Below are positions 1 to 8,350 of a stretch of DNA of 64,000 bases, one piece after another (the stretch's first letter is position 1; every line of letters starts with the position of its first letter). The translations under genes were made by a program, and so were the position numbers. This DNA is from GCA-2683825 sp965662355 (GTDB taxonomy: Bacteria > Planctomycetota > UBA1135 > GCA-002686595). Location of the stretch: positions 186,001 through 250,000 of the forward strand of contig CBFIHP010000003.1 of assembly GCA_965662355.1 (NCBI GenBank), written 5' to 3'. Below the pieces are notes generated by a model. The model did not search any database. It worked only from the letters and a program-made list of their open reading frames with translations, and was not told the DNA's origin.

Positions 1-921
1 ACCGTCTTCACAGGAGGCAACGACATCGGGCAAGGTTCCAACTCCGTGGCACGTATCATCGTCGCCGAAGAGCTCGGACTCGACCCCGAGGACGTGCGCG
101 TGGTTGCAGCCGACACGGACCTGTGCCCTGTAGACCTTGGCGCATACTCCAGTCGCGTCACGTTCATGGTTGGCAACGCTCTGATCGACGCGTGTCGCAA
201 GGTACGCAAGACAATCGTCGACGCGGTGGCCGCGGAATGGGAAATTCCCGCCCAGCGCGTCTGGATGGGGCTCGGTGAGGTCTTCGATCTCGAGGATCGC
301 GAGCGCCGACTCTCCACGCGCAAGGCCTTCCACCTGGCCGAAGAACGCTTCGACACACTCGGCGCAACCGGCTCCTACAACACACCCAAGCTCGGTGGCG
401 ATTACCGCGGCGGCACGATCGGCGCTTCGCCTGCATACTCCTTCACCGCCCACGCGGTCGAGGTCGCGGTCGACGAAGAGACCGGGCGCATCACTGTCGA
501 GAACTGCTGGGTCGCACACGACTGCGGTCGCGCGTTGAACCCGATGCTCGTGGCCGGCCAGATGGAAGGCTCGGCCTACATGGGTATCGCCGAGGCCTTG
601 ATGGAACACCACGACGTGAATCGTTTCGGCCTGCACCAAGGCCCCTCCCTTCTCGACTACCGTATCCCCACTTCGATCGACACCCCCGAGTTACACGCCT
701 TGATCGTCGAGAGCCTCGACCCCGAGGGCCCCTATGGCGCCAAGGAAGCCGGAGAAGGCCCCTTGCACCCCTCGGTTCCGGCCATCTCGAACGCGGTCTT
801 CGATGCCTGTGGCGTCCGTTTGTGCGAACTGCCTTTCACACCCGGCAAGGTGTTGAAGGCGCTGCGCGCTCAACGCGATTCCGGAAAGGCTGCACTGGCG
901 GATCTCGCTCCGAACCCCTGA
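1..921 (+). CDS. 4-hydroxybenzoyl-CoA reductase-type molybdopterin subunit (alpha), 5'-truncated by the window
   Basis: The frame is open from base 1, so the N-terminus lies outside the window. About 306 C-terminal residues of a xanthine dehydrogenase-family Mo subunit are visible. The first residues carry the GGNDIGQGS glycine-rich cofactor loop, and GAKEAGEG near nt 736-759 holds the Glu (codon at 754) that aligns with the catalytic base of the family. The C-terminal stretch GPLHPSVPAISNA is typical of 4-hydroxybenzoyl-CoA reductase and related aryl-CoA hydroxylases. The enzyme would bind Mo-molybdopterin cytosine dinucleotide in the cytoplasm. It is followed after 3 bases by the FAD subunit, which has the [4Fe-4S] loop specific to this subfamily, so HcrA is the best guess. 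The small 2Fe-2S subunit is not seen and may lie upstream. Confidence 0.85.
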   Translation, partial: TVFTGGNDIGQGSNSVARIIVAEELGLDPEDVRVVAADTDLCPVDLGAYSSRVTFMVGNALIDACRKVRKTIVDAVAAEWEIPAQRVWMGLGEVFDLEDRERRLSTRKAFHLAEERFDTLGATGSYNTPKLGGDYRGGTIGASPAYSFTAHAVEVAVDEETGRITVENCWVAHDCGRALNPMLVAGQMEGSAYMGIAEALMEHHDVNRFGLHQGPSLLDYRIPTSIDTPELHALIVESLDPEGPYGAKEAGEGPLHPSVPAISNAVFDACGVRLCELPFTPGKVLKALRAQRDSGKAALADLAPNP

Positions 922-924
922 GCC

Positions 925-1941
925 ATGCTACGCCTCCCCAAGTTTCAGGTCGCGACTCCGACATCGATCGAAGCGGCCACCGCTTTGCTGGAAGAGCATG
1001 GCCCCGATGCCCTGGTCATCGCCGGGGGTACGGATCTTGTGCCCAACATGAAGCACGAGCTGTTCACACCGGATGTCGTCGTGTCTCTCGCGAACATCCC
1101 GGAACTGAGGGGCATCAAGAAGGGCGACGCGGACACCCTATCGATAGGAGCCATGACACCGCTGGCCGAGGTCGCCAGCAACGCGATCGTCAAATCCCAG
1201 GCGCCCGCCCTGGCCCAGGCGGCTTCCCTGGTCGCCGGACCGCAGCTGCGTCGGATGGGCACGCTCGGCGGCAACGTGATGCTCGACACACGCTGCCAGT
1301 GGTACAACCAAACCCACTTCTGGCGCCAGGCCCTGGGCTTCTGCCTGAAGAAGGATGGCACCGCCTGCCACGTCGTCGAGGGTGGAAAGAAGTGCGTGGC
1401 AGCGGCCAGCAACGACACCGCTCCGGCCCTGATGACCCTCGACGCGACGCTGGTCTTCCACGGTCCAAAGGGATCCCACGAGCTGCCGACGGAAGAGCTC
1501 TTTCTCGCGGATGGAATCTACAACAAGAAGATCCAGGGAGAGATCCTGACCGAGATCCGCATCCCCCGTACGGCCACGGGGCATCGGGGCGCCTACGGCA
1601 AGCTACGTGAGCGAGGCTCGATCGACTTTCCCCTGTTCGGAGTCGCCTGCCGCCTCGACCTCGAAGGCGACACCGTCGCCAAGGCCTCGTTGGCCGCCGT
1701 TGCCCTGCAGGCACGTCCTGTGCTCCTGCAGCGTTCCGCCCAGGTCTTGGTCGGGAAGAAGATCGGGACGGAGGCCTTCCGTGAGGCGCTGCGCGAGGCT
1801 TCGGAGCGGGCCTACAAGCAATGTCGCCCCCTCGACAACGTCCCCGGGGATTCGGAGTGGCGCCATGAGATGGTTCCCGTCTACGTCCGTAGAACTCTCA
1901 CCGCGGCGGTGGAACGCGCGGGGCCCGTTCACCACATTTGA
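925..1941 (+). CDS. hcrB: 4-hydroxybenzoyl-CoA reductase-type FAD/[4Fe-4S] subunit (beta)
   Basis: This 338-residue protein has the FAD-binding domain of molybdenum hydroxylases, with the VIAGGTDLVP pyrophosphate loop near residues 31-40 and GTLGGNV near 112-118. Between them and the C-terminal domain lies an insert with four cysteines at residues 124, 140, 148 and 157. The spacing (16, 8, 9) matches the extra [4Fe-4S] cluster loop known from the beta subunit of Thauera 4-hydroxybenzoyl-CoA reductase, which ordinary xanthine dehydrogenases lack. Role by family: passing electrons from reduced ferredoxin to the Mo site for reductive dehydroxylation of 4-hydroxybenzoyl-CoA to benzoyl-CoA. The ATG lies 3 bases after the alpha subunit stop, so the two are surely cotranscribed. 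The substrate is inferred, not shown. Confidence 0.85.
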   Translation: MLRLPKFQVATPTSIEAATALLEEHGPDALVIAGGTDLVPNMKHELFTPDVVVSLANIPELRGIKKGDADTLSIGAMTPLAEVASNAIVKSQAPALAQAASLVAGPQLRRMGTLGGNVMLDTRCQWYNQTHFWRQALGFCLKKDGTACHVVEGGKKCVAAASNDTAPALMTLDATLVFHGPKGSHELPTEELFLADGIYNKKIQGEILTEIRIPRTATGHRGAYGKLRERGSIDFPLFGVACRLDLEGDTVAKASLAAVALQARPVLLQRSAQVLVGKKIGTEAFREALREASERAYKQCRPLDNVPGDSEWRHEMVPVYVRRTLTAAVERAGPVHHI

Positions 1942-1993
1942 GTGACGGCGCACGCTACAGATACCGAGTCCGAGAGATTAGTCTGAGCGCGCG

Positions 1994-2641
1994 ATGTCTG
2001 GCGCCCTGATCCTCGTCCCCACGGACCTCGAGTTGAAACGCATTCGCGACCTCGGGGAGATTCCCGAGGCTATCGGACACACGGAGATCTGTGGTTTCGG
2101 CCCCATCGCTGCCGCGGCGCGCACGACCCAGCTCCTGCAGCGCTTCTCACCGGAGCGCTGTTTGCTGGTTGGCATCGCGGGCGCCTACGACATCGAACGG
2201 CATCCGACCGGATGCGCGCTCTCGTTCGCGGCGGTCGGGATCGAAGGTGTTGGGGTCGGCGCGGGGGCCAGCTTCATCGGCCCGCCGAAGCTCGGCTTCC
2301 CGCAGTGGCCCGCCCATCACGAGACGGGAGATGCCATTCATGAGGAGCTCGCGCTGGTGTCCTCTGTCGCCGATGCAGCGTTGCTGCTGACCACATGTGC
2401 GGCCTCCGATGGACCCGAACTGGCCGCCGAGCGCAGAAAGCGCTTCCCCGAAGCCGTGGCCGAGGACATGGAGGGCTTCGGTGTGGCCCTGGCCTGCCGG
2501 CTGCAGGAGGTACCGCTGGCCATCGTGCGCGGAATCTCCAACGAGGTCGGAGATCGTGAGGCCGCCAACTGGCGAATTCCGGCGGCTCTTGCGGCAGCCA
2601 GACGTCAGGCCCTCGAACTCCTGGAGCAGCCCTGGAGCTGA
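1994..2641 (+). CDS. mqnB: Futalosine hydrolase
   Basis: This 215-residue protein belongs to the nucleoside phosphorylase/hydrolase fold and should hydrolyse futalosine to dehypoxanthine futalosine and hypoxanthine in menaquinone synthesis. Visible family features are the N-terminal ILVPTDLE, a GIAGAY segment near residue 60, the EDMEGFGVA segment near residue 155 (ribose-binding Glu pair) and GISNEVGDRE near residue 180, where the Asp is the usual base-contacting acid. Length fits MqnB. The gene ends 4 bases before mqnD, a common pairing in futalosine-pathway genomes. It follows the reductase genes by 52 bases, so it could share their transcript. Confidence 0.92.
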   Translation: MSGALILVPTDLELKRIRDLGEIPEAIGHTEICGFGPIAAAARTTQLLQRFSPERCLLVGIAGAYDIERHPTGCALSFAAVGIEGVGVGAGASFIGPPKLGFPQWPAHHETGDAIHEELALVSSVADAALLLTTCAASDGPELAAERRKRFPEAVAEDMEGFGVALACRLQEVPLAIVRGISNEVGDREAANWRIPAALAAARRQALELLEQPWS

Positions 2642-2645
2642 CGCG

Positions 2646-3494
2646 ATGGGCGCCGCACTACAGATCGGCATCTCGACCTGCCCCAACGATACCTTCGCCT
2701 TCCACGCGTTGCTCACCGGTGAGGTCGAGATCCAAGGATGCGAGCTGGAGTTCACGCTTGCGGACGTCGAGGAGCTGAACGCTGGAATGTTCGCGGGGCG
2801 TTTCGATGTCTGCAAGGTCAGCTTCCACGCGGCCCTCGCCCACGCGGAGAACATCATCGTCCTGCCCAGCGGCTCCGCCCTGGGCTACGGGGTCGGCCCG
2901 GTCTTGCTAGGGAGCCCAGCCTGCGAGCACTGGGATCCATCCCAGAAGAAGCGCGTGCTGGCTCCGGGGAAGTGGACGACAGCCTCGCTCTTGATGCGGC
3001 TCTTCCACCCCGAGGTCGAAACGCTCGACCAGGTGGTCTTCTCGGAGATCATGCCGCGCTTGCAACGCGACGAGGCCGACTACGGCGTCTGCATTCACGA
3101 AGGGCGCTTCACCTGGAAAGAACAGGGCCTTCATCTCATCGAGGATCTCGGCGAGCGCTTCGAACGCCAAACGACCTCCGCACTACCCCTGGGCGGGCTG
3201 GTTGCACAGCGGAGCCTCGGCGACGAGATGCAGACGAAGCTCGCCCGCGGTATCCAAGAATCCATCGCATGGGGGCTCGCGAACCGCGCAGCCTGCCTGG
3301 GCTCGATGCGACGCTACGCGCAAGAGGACAAGGACGAGGTGTTGTGGAGCCACATAGAACTCTACGTGAACGCCTGGACGCTCGATCTCGGCACAGAGGG
3401 GCGCCGTGCACTGACAGCGCTAGCGAAGCTCGCGCGCGAGCGAGGGCTCTTGCAACCAGGGGTCGAGCTCCGTGTTCTGCCCTCCGTCTCGTAA
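2646..3494 (+). CDS. mqnD: 1,4-dihydroxy-6-naphthoate synthase
   Basis: This 282-residue cytoplasmic enzyme has a periplasmic-binding-protein-like fold and converts cyclic dehypoxanthine futalosine to 1,4-dihydroxy-6-naphthoate. The start ISTCPNDTFAFHALL and the segment FDVCKVSFHA are characteristic of MqnD. The ATG at 2646 was chosen because it begins exactly at the conserved N-terminus. The same frame is open upstream to 2397, but that part runs through mqnB in another frame. It pairs with mqnB (4-base gap). MqnA, MqnC and MqnE are not in the window. A hairpin with a T-run for the opposite strand follows at about 3520. Confidence 0.93.
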   Translation: MGAALQIGISTCPNDTFAFHALLTGEVEIQGCELEFTLADVEELNAGMFAGRFDVCKVSFHAALAHAENIIVLPSGSALGYGVGPVLLGSPACEHWDPSQKKRVLAPGKWTTASLLMRLFHPEVETLDQVVFSEIMPRLQRDEADYGVCIHEGRFTWKEQGLHLIEDLGERFERQTTSALPLGGLVAQRSLGDEMQTKLARGIQESIAWGLANRAACLGSMRRYAQEDKDEVLWSHIELYVNAWTLDLGTEGRRALTALAKLARERGLLQPGVELRVLPSVS

Positions 3495-3509
3495 CGGCGA
3501 GGGTCGGAA

Positions 3510-3560
3510 CAAAACAAAAGCCGCCGAGTCCTCCGCGTCAGCAAAGAGGATCCGGCGGCC
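3510..3560 (-). terminator. Intrinsic terminator between mqnD and the Hc1-like histone gene
   Basis: A 14-base arm at 3520-3533 pairs with 3546-3559 with two mismatches, around a 12-base loop. Read on the minus strand the stem is followed by a T-rich tail (complement of the A-rich stretch 3511-3519). It sits just downstream of the minus-strand gene at 3586-3780, so it most likely ends that transcript. On the plus strand there is no T-run. Confidence 0.75.
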
Positions 3561-3585
3561 CTGGTCTACAGAAGTGGGATTTGGA

Positions 3586-3780
3586 TCAGCTCTCGCCGCC
3601 CGCGCCACCGGCGTCGCGAAGTTCGAGCATTTCCTTACGGATGTCCTGGGCAACCTTCTTCACATCCTGCATGGCCTTGCGCACGCGTGAGGTGGCGGCT
3701 TTGTTGCCCTTTTCCGCTTTCTCGACGTCTCCGCGAATGGCTTCCACGGCGGCGATGAGATTCTCGTAGTTCTGTGTCAT
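3586..3780 (-). CDS. Small histone H1/Hc1-like DNA-binding protein
   Basis: This 64-residue protein begins MTQNYENLIAAVEAI and contains KAEKGNKAATSRVRKAMQ, the signature of the bacterial Hc1/histone H1-like family of Chlamydiae and Planctomycetes (short helical, charged, ending in a flexible tail). The expected role is nucleoid binding or packing. Unlike chlamydial Hc1 it has no long lysine-rich C-terminal tail, only a Gly-rich end. The start at 3780 was chosen because the family homology starts there; an in-frame ATG at 3864 would add a proline-rich leader that does not look like protein. It is monocistronic and followed by a strong terminator. Confidence 0.75.
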   Translation of the reverse strand: MTQNYENLIAAVEAIRGDVEKAEKGNKAATSRVRKAMQDVKKVAQDIRKEMLELRDAGGAGGES

Positions 3781-4027
3781 GGGAGGTGTGCTGTTCGGCG
3801 TCCTCTTGGGTTCGATGGTCGGAAACACCGTTCTCGGTGCCCCTGGAGGCCATTGCAAACCCAAACCCCGGGGTGGATCAAGCCGCTTGCCGGCCTCCTG
3901 GGGCTGTTTCTTTGACCTCAGGGGGCCTCCGGGGGCCCACTCGGCCGTCGTAAGCCGTTGCCTACGACCTACTTACAGCATGTGAAAAGGCCCTGAGACG
4001 GTTTTCTGGAGCTTGAAAGAAAGACGC

Positions 4028-4504
4028 TCAAAGCCCCCCCAGGTTGCGCACGTGCTTCCACTCGGTTCCGCTGATCGGAGTGATCGAGAGCCGGTTCCCG
4101 CGGCGCAAGATCATCATGTCGGAGAGCTTCGACTGCTGCTTCATCCGCTCCAGGGAGACGAACTCGGGGAGCGACTCCACGGCCTGCACATCGACGCAGA
4201 ACCAGCGCGGGTCCTCCTTCTTGCTCTTGGGATCGAAGTGGCCGTCCTTGGGATCGAACTGAGTGGGATCGGGGTAGGCCTCGCCAGCCACGCGCGCGAT
4301 GCCTCCGATCCCCGGCACCTTGCAGTTCGAGTGGTAGTAGAGGATGCCGTCCCCCACGTTCATCTGATCGCGCATGAAGTTGCGAGCCTGATAGTTGCGC
4401 ACCCCGTCCCACAGGGTGGTTTTCTTCTTCGCCTTCAAAAGATCCTCGAAGGAGAAGACATCGGGCTCGGACTTCATCAACCAGTACTGGGGGCGGGTGG
4501 GCAT
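4028..4504 (-). CDS. EVE domain-containing protein (Thy28/YTH-like fold)
   Basis: This 158-residue protein is essentially one EVE domain: YWLMKSEPDVFSFEDL at the start, WDGVRNYQARNFM near residue 35 and ILYYHSN near residue 55. EVE domains belong to the PUA-like superfamily and are thought to read modified bases in nucleic acids. No catalytic function is expected. The ATG at 4504 matches the family start; upstream codons in the same frame are Ser/Pro-rich and non-conserved. It lies 13 bases downstream of the flotillin-linked unknown gene and may be the last gene of that operon. Confidence 0.9.
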   Translation of the reverse strand: MPTRPQYWLMKSEPDVFSFEDLLKAKKKTTLWDGVRNYQARNFMRDQMNVGDGILYYHSNCKVPGIGGIARVAGEAYPDPTQFDPKDGHFDPKSKKEDPRWFCVDVQAVESLPEFVSLERMKQQSKLSDMMILRRGNRLSITPISGTEWKHVRNLGGL

Positions 4505-4517
4505 GGTTCGCGAGGTT

Positions 4518-5153
4518 CTAGGTGAGATCGAAGGGAGAGAGCTCGCCAGGCCGATGTTCGCGCCGCAGGGAGAGAGGCGGTGCGAGGATCTCCTGCAGGA
4601 CGATGGCCCGACGCCAGTCGTCGAGGGTGACAGGCGCGAGCAGGCTGGGGTCGGCTGGGGCACCGAGGTCGTGGATCTTCGTCGTGTACTTGAAGTCCGA
4701 CCGAAGCGTGTGGGATAGGGACGAGAGAGCGGGGGTTTTGGAGATGGATGTGGAGACCAGGGTTGCTTGGTCCGGCTCGAGTCCGGGAAGTGCCTGTGAT
4801 CTTGACCAAGGCTGGGATCCTGGCTGCAACGGTCCCTGTTCTCGCAGGGGTGTGGGTCGTGGTGTTTCCTCGAAGACCGGGTAGTCCTCGGCAGGGAAGC
4901 TCACCTCGCGTACCTGGGGGGATGCCACGGGTCGCGCTGGGCCTTTCTGGACACCCTTTGCGGGCTTCTTGGGTTCGGATAGCTCGATACCGAGGAGGTC
5001 GGCGACGAAACGCAGGGCGATGGTCCCCAGGCGCATGACCACCGGCAAGAGAAAGGCCAGTGCGTAGAAGACGAGGGTGTAGTCGAAGCCCTTGGGATCG
5101 GACTGCACGAGCGCGGGCTGCATCGAGGCGAGCGTCAGGAACGGTTGGAGCAC
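4518..5153 (-). CDS. Unknown single-pass membrane protein in the flotillin operon
   Basis: I do not recognise a family for this 211-residue protein. A hydrophobic segment at about residues 25-50 is a likely transmembrane helix. It is followed by a basic stretch (EPKKPAKG), a proline-rich linker (about 85-130) and a more polar C-terminal part with a DDWRRAIVLQEIL helix near residue 185 that ends LSPFDLT. An alternative start at Met11 is possible. It starts 9 bases after floA and is codirectional, which suggests a membrane partner of the FloA/NfeD complex, perhaps a cytoplasmic adaptor. This role is inference from position only. Confidence 0.75.
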   Translation of the reverse strand: MLQPFLTLASMQPALVQSDPKGFDYTLVFYALAFLLPVVMRLGTIALRFVADLLGIELSEPKKPAKGVQKGPARPVASPQVREVSFPAEDYPVFEETPRPTPLREQGPLQPGSQPWSRSQALPGLEPDQATLVSTSISKTPALSSLSHTLRSDFKYTTKIHDLGAPADPSLLAPVTLDDWRRAIVLQEILAPPLSLRREHRPGELSPFDLT

Positions 5154-5162
5154 CGGTATCTC

Positions 5163-6203
5163 CTACGACTCGTCGCCCTTCGGGCTCCTGGGCTCGCCGG
5201 CCTGGGCGATGCCCTCGCGCATCTTCGTATCGGATTGGATGTTGCGCAGGCGCTGCAGGTCCATCACGCCGAGGTTGCCACTGCGGAGAGCATCGGCCAT
5301 GGCTTTGGGCACCTCGGCTTCCGCTAGCACGACCTTGGCCCGGTTCTCGACGACCGACGCCTTGAACTCCTGTTCCGCCGCGACCGCCATCGCCCGCCGC
5401 TTTTCCGCCATGGCCTGGGCAACGCGCTTGTCGGCCTCCGCCTGGTCGGCCTGGAGCCGTGCGCCAATGTTGCTGCCGATGTCGACGTCGGCAATATCGA
5501 CCGAAACGATCTCGAAGGCGGTGCCTGCGTCCAGGCCGGAGCCGAGAACGGTCTTGGTGATGTCGTCGGGATTCTCGAGCACCAGTTTGTGCGAGTCCTT
5601 CGAGCCGATCGTCGAAACGATGGCCTCGCCGACCCGGGCGATAATCGTCTCCTCACCGGCCCCACCGACGAGACGGTTGAGGTTGGTTCGCACGGTGACC
5701 CGTGCCTTGGCGAGCACCTGGATGCCATCCTTCGCCACAGCGGCCACCTCGGACTTGCCGGAGGCCGGATTGGGACAGTCGATCACCTTGGGCGTGACGT
5801 ACGACTCCACCGCCTCGAGCAGGTCCCGACCCGCGAGGTCGATTCCGGCCGCGGTCTCGAAGTTCAAGGGAATCTTCGCGCGGTCCGCGGCGATCAGCGA
5901 GCGCACGACGCGCAGCACGTTGCCACCGGCCAGGAAGTGTGCTTCGAGGTCCTGCTTCTCGATGTCCTGGATACGCGCCTGCACCAGGAAGACCCGAGCA
6001 TTGACGATGGTCGCCGGGCTGACCCTACGCAGGGTCATGCCGAAGATATCGAGCAAACCCACGCCCGCATTCGTCAGCATCGAGCGCAACCACAGATTGG
6101 CATAGCGCAGGAAGAAGGCGAGGAAAATGAGTAGCGCTGCGCCTATCGCGAAGAACGTGGCGATCTTCGGGAATTCGATCTCTTCGGCCAGGAACAAGAG
6201 CAT
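5163..6203 (-). CDS. floA: Flotillin-like protein FloA
   Basis: This 346-residue protein is close to the usual length of FloA (YqfA) of Bacillus. It has an N-terminal hydrophobic hairpin at about residues 13-35, a segment ARVFLVQARIQDI leading into the SPFH/band 7-like domain, and the long Ala/Glu/Lys-rich helical region ending in the PKAMADALRSGNLGVMD segment typical of flotillins. It would oligomerise on the inner face of the membrane and organise ordered lipid domains. It is transcribed after two NfeD-family genes (30-base gap) and before an unknown membrane gene (9-base gap), the usual flotillin/NfeD arrangement. Confidence 0.93.
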   Translation of the reverse strand: MLLFLAEEIEFPKIATFFAIGAALLIFLAFFLRYANLWLRSMLTNAGVGLLDIFGMTLRRVSPATIVNARVFLVQARIQDIEKQDLEAHFLAGGNVLRVVRSLIAADRAKIPLNFETAAGIDLAGRDLLEAVESYVTPKVIDCPNPASGKSEVAAVAKDGIQVLAKARVTVRTNLNRLVGGAGEETIIARVGEAIVSTIGSKDSHKLVLENPDDITKTVLGSGLDAGTAFEIVSVDIADVDIGSNIGARLQADQAEADKRVAQAMAEKRRAMAVAAEQEFKASVVENRAKVVLAEAEVPKAMADALRSGNLGVMDLQRLRNIQSDTKMREGIAQAGEPRSPKGDES

Positions 6204-6233
6204 CAGGTCGACTCGACTTTCGGTGTGGATGTT

Positions 6234-6725
6234 TCAGCTGGGCTCGGATGTGGGCTCTTCGAGCCCGCGGACGATCACGCGGTTTCCTTGTACTTCGATC
6301 ACCTCGACGGTCGCGCCCTTCGTCAGCCATTCTCCGCGGGAAACCACATCGACCCGACGCCCCGCGAAGCGTGCGATTCCCGCCGGACGGCAATCGGCCT
6401 CCAGCGCACCCTTGGTGCCCAGCAAAGCTGCCAGGGACGGGTCGACGCCCGCGGAGCTGTCGAACGACAGCCCCGTGCGAATGGTCTGTTTGCCCAATGG
6501 CGTCTTCGGGAAGAGCTTCATCCCTCCCACGATGGTCAGTGGCACGAGTACCGCTGCGGCTCCTAGGAAGTTCAGGCCGGTCTCGTTGCTCTCGCGGAAG
6601 GCGAATACGAGCGAGGCGATGACGCAGAGCGCCGCGAACATCGAAAGGATGCCCCCGCTGGGAAGCAGCGCTTCGGCCAGGATGAAAGCGAGGCCGCCGA
6701 ACATGCAAAGCACCGGTACGGTCAT
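6234..6725 (-). CDS. Short NfeD-like membrane protein
   Basis: This 163-residue protein has two or three transmembrane helices in residues 1-72 followed by a small beta-rich OB-fold domain (about 95-160, ending near EVIEVQGNRVIVRGLEEP). This is the architecture of short NfeD proteins, which anchor and modulate flotillins and SPFH proteins. Its ATG overlaps the stop of the long NfeD gene (ATGA), and floA follows after 30 bases, so translation is probably coupled. Confidence 0.85.
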   Translation of the reverse strand: MTVPVLCMFGGLAFILAEALLPSGGILSMFAALCVIASLVFAFRESNETGLNFLGAAAVLVPLTIVGGMKLFPKTPLGKQTIRTGLSFDSSAGVDPSLAALLGTKGALEADCRPAGIARFAGRRVDVVSRGEWLTKGATVEVIEVQGNRVIVRGLEEPTSEPS

Positions 6726-8287
6726 GCGCTCTTCTCTTTTCCCTGGGTCGGATCGGTCGGGTCGGGTGGGGTCGGGTCGGGCGCAACCACGAGTCGTCCA
6801 TCCTGCATGGCCTCGACCACGCGAATCCTCTCCCCGATAGCGATTTCACGCCCGTCCGAGCGGGCCTCGAACTCGGCCCCCTCGTGGCCATCGAGAACGA
6901 CCTTCCCCGCCGGCCGGAGTCGCGTGCGTGCCATGCCCCTGGACCCGACGTCGGGGAGACCTTCCCGCTCGCGATCGGCATGGGAGGGAATCCCACGCTT
7001 GCTGGGCGCCAACACCAGTTTGTTGAGCCCGGGCGTCTTTGGAAGGACGCGCGAGAAGGCCCACATCAAGAGCAACGCAACGAAGCCGGACAGAAGCATG
7101 CGAAACGACTCGTCGAAGAGGATCTTGCGGTCGAGCCCGTATTCGAAGCCCGTGCTACGCCCGGCGAGCGACCAGACCAGCCCTCCCAGACAAAAGGCCG
7201 CCCCGCTGAGCCCCACCCAAATCGTTCCGGGCATCAAGAACAGCTCGGTCGCGATCAACGATACGCCGATTGCGATCAGGACGATGTGCGGCACGTCGGC
7301 AAGTCCGACGAGGTAGCGACCGAACAAGAGCGTCACGATGCAAACGATCGAAACGACACCGGGGATTCCGAAGCCGGGAACCTTCAGCTCGAGAAACGCG
7401 AACACGAAGGCCGCGATGAGAAGCAAAGGCGTCAGCGAATACAGGAGGCCGGCGAGGTCTTCCGAGCGCGTGCGCTGAATCTCCGATGGCGTCACGGCCC
7501 CCACTCCCATCTTGCCGATCACCTCTTCGAGCGATTGTGCGAGGCCGTCGGCAAGTCCCAGCTCGACCGCTTCGCGGCCGGTGGCGTTGAAGAGGTCCCC
7601 GCGAGCACACACGGTGCGCTCGAAGCGCACCTCGTCGCCGCGCTGGCGCAGGTCCTCGTATTCGATCGAGGAGATCAAACGCACCTCACCGTCGATGCGC
7701 ACCTCGACGACTTCGACGTCGGGATCGACCATGGCCTCGGCCAGGAGACCGGGACGTCCTCGCCGCTCGGCGATGCCACGGAACTCGGAGCGCAGCGCCG
7801 AGGAAAGTTTCTCGCGTACCTGTTCGTCCTGCGAAGAGGGCATCAGCCCCGAAGGACCGACCGTCACCGGTAGGGCCGAACCGATCGAGCCGTGGGCGCG
7901 CATGTACAGTCGCTCGCACGACATGGCGAGCAGGGCTCCCGCCGACAGGGCCCGATCGTGGACCCAGCAAACCGTGGGGATGCCGTCGTCCGAGGCGTCG
8001 AGCAGGGCTCCGGCCAGGTTCCACATGAGCTCGATTTCCCCCCCGGGGGTGTCCAGCTCGAGCAAGAGCCGATCGCCGCGCTCGCCGGCCTCGCGCAGAG
8101 CCCGCGAGAGCAGCGCCTGGGTTCCGACGTCCAGGGTCCCCTCGACCTTCACGTGGGTCACGCCTCCGGACCCCGGCGCGCTCCCGCCCTGGGGTACGAC
8201 CCCAGAAAGGCCGGCCCAAAGCAGGGGCAGACCCAAAAAGAAGCCGCGCGGGCGAGAGAGCAAGAGTCCTTTTCCCAAGTACGTCAT
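6722..8287 (-). CDS. Long NfeD-family membrane serine protease (ClpP-like + NfeD)
   Basis: The order of parts is signal peptide (first 25-30 residues), a ClpP/crotonase-like protease domain (LLLELDTPGGEIE; ALSAGALLAMS with the presumed nucleophile Ser at about residue 115), four or so transmembrane helices, and a C-terminal OB-fold NfeD domain (about residues 440-500). Long NfeD proteins are membrane-bound peptidases that act with flotillin/stomatin partners; the archaeal homologue cleaves the stomatin C-terminus. I chose Met at 8287 because a signal peptide starts there. The frame continues to an ATG at 8338, only 12 bases from the divergent hydrolase gene, and I consider that start less likely. 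Confidence 0.85.
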   Translation of the reverse strand: MTYLGKGLLLSRPRGFFLGLPLLWAGLSGVVPQGGSAPGSGGVTHVKVEGTLDVGTQALLSRALREAGERGDRLLLELDTPGGEIELMWNLAGALLDASDDGIPTVCWVHDRALSAGALLAMSCERLYMRAHGSIGSALPVTVGPSGLMPSSQDEQVREKLSSALRSEFRGIAERRGRPGLLAEAMVDPDVEVVEVRIDGEVRLISSIEYEDLRQRGDEVRFERTVCARGDLFNATGREAVELGLADGLAQSLEEVIGKMGVGAVTPSEIQRTRSEDLAGLLYSLTPLLLIAAFVFAFLELKVPGFGIPGVVSIVCIVTLLFGRYLVGLADVPHIVLIAIGVSLIATELFLMPGTIWVGLSGAAFCLGGLVWSLAGRSTGFEYGLDRKILFDESFRMLLSGFVALLLMWAFSRVLPKTPGLNKLVLAPSKRGIPSHADREREGLPDVGSRGMARTRLRPAGKVVLDGHEGAEFEARSDGREIAIGERIRVVEAMQDGRLVVAPDPTPPDPTDPTQGKEKSA

Positions 8288-8350
8288 CGAGGCCACGAAC
8301 CCGCTTCCGAGGATATCGGATCCAACCCTCGTCCACACCCTCTAGCCACC

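Noticed and set aside
2397..2645. Longer MqnD start inside mqnB
   Set aside because: The family N-terminus starts at 2646; the earlier part is a shadow of mqnB.
3781..4027. Possible RNA or repeat in the 247-base gap
   Set aside because: One inverted repeat (about 3947-3968, 9 pairs, one mismatch) is visible but has no T-run or known motif; it may end the EVE gene transcript. Not enough to call.
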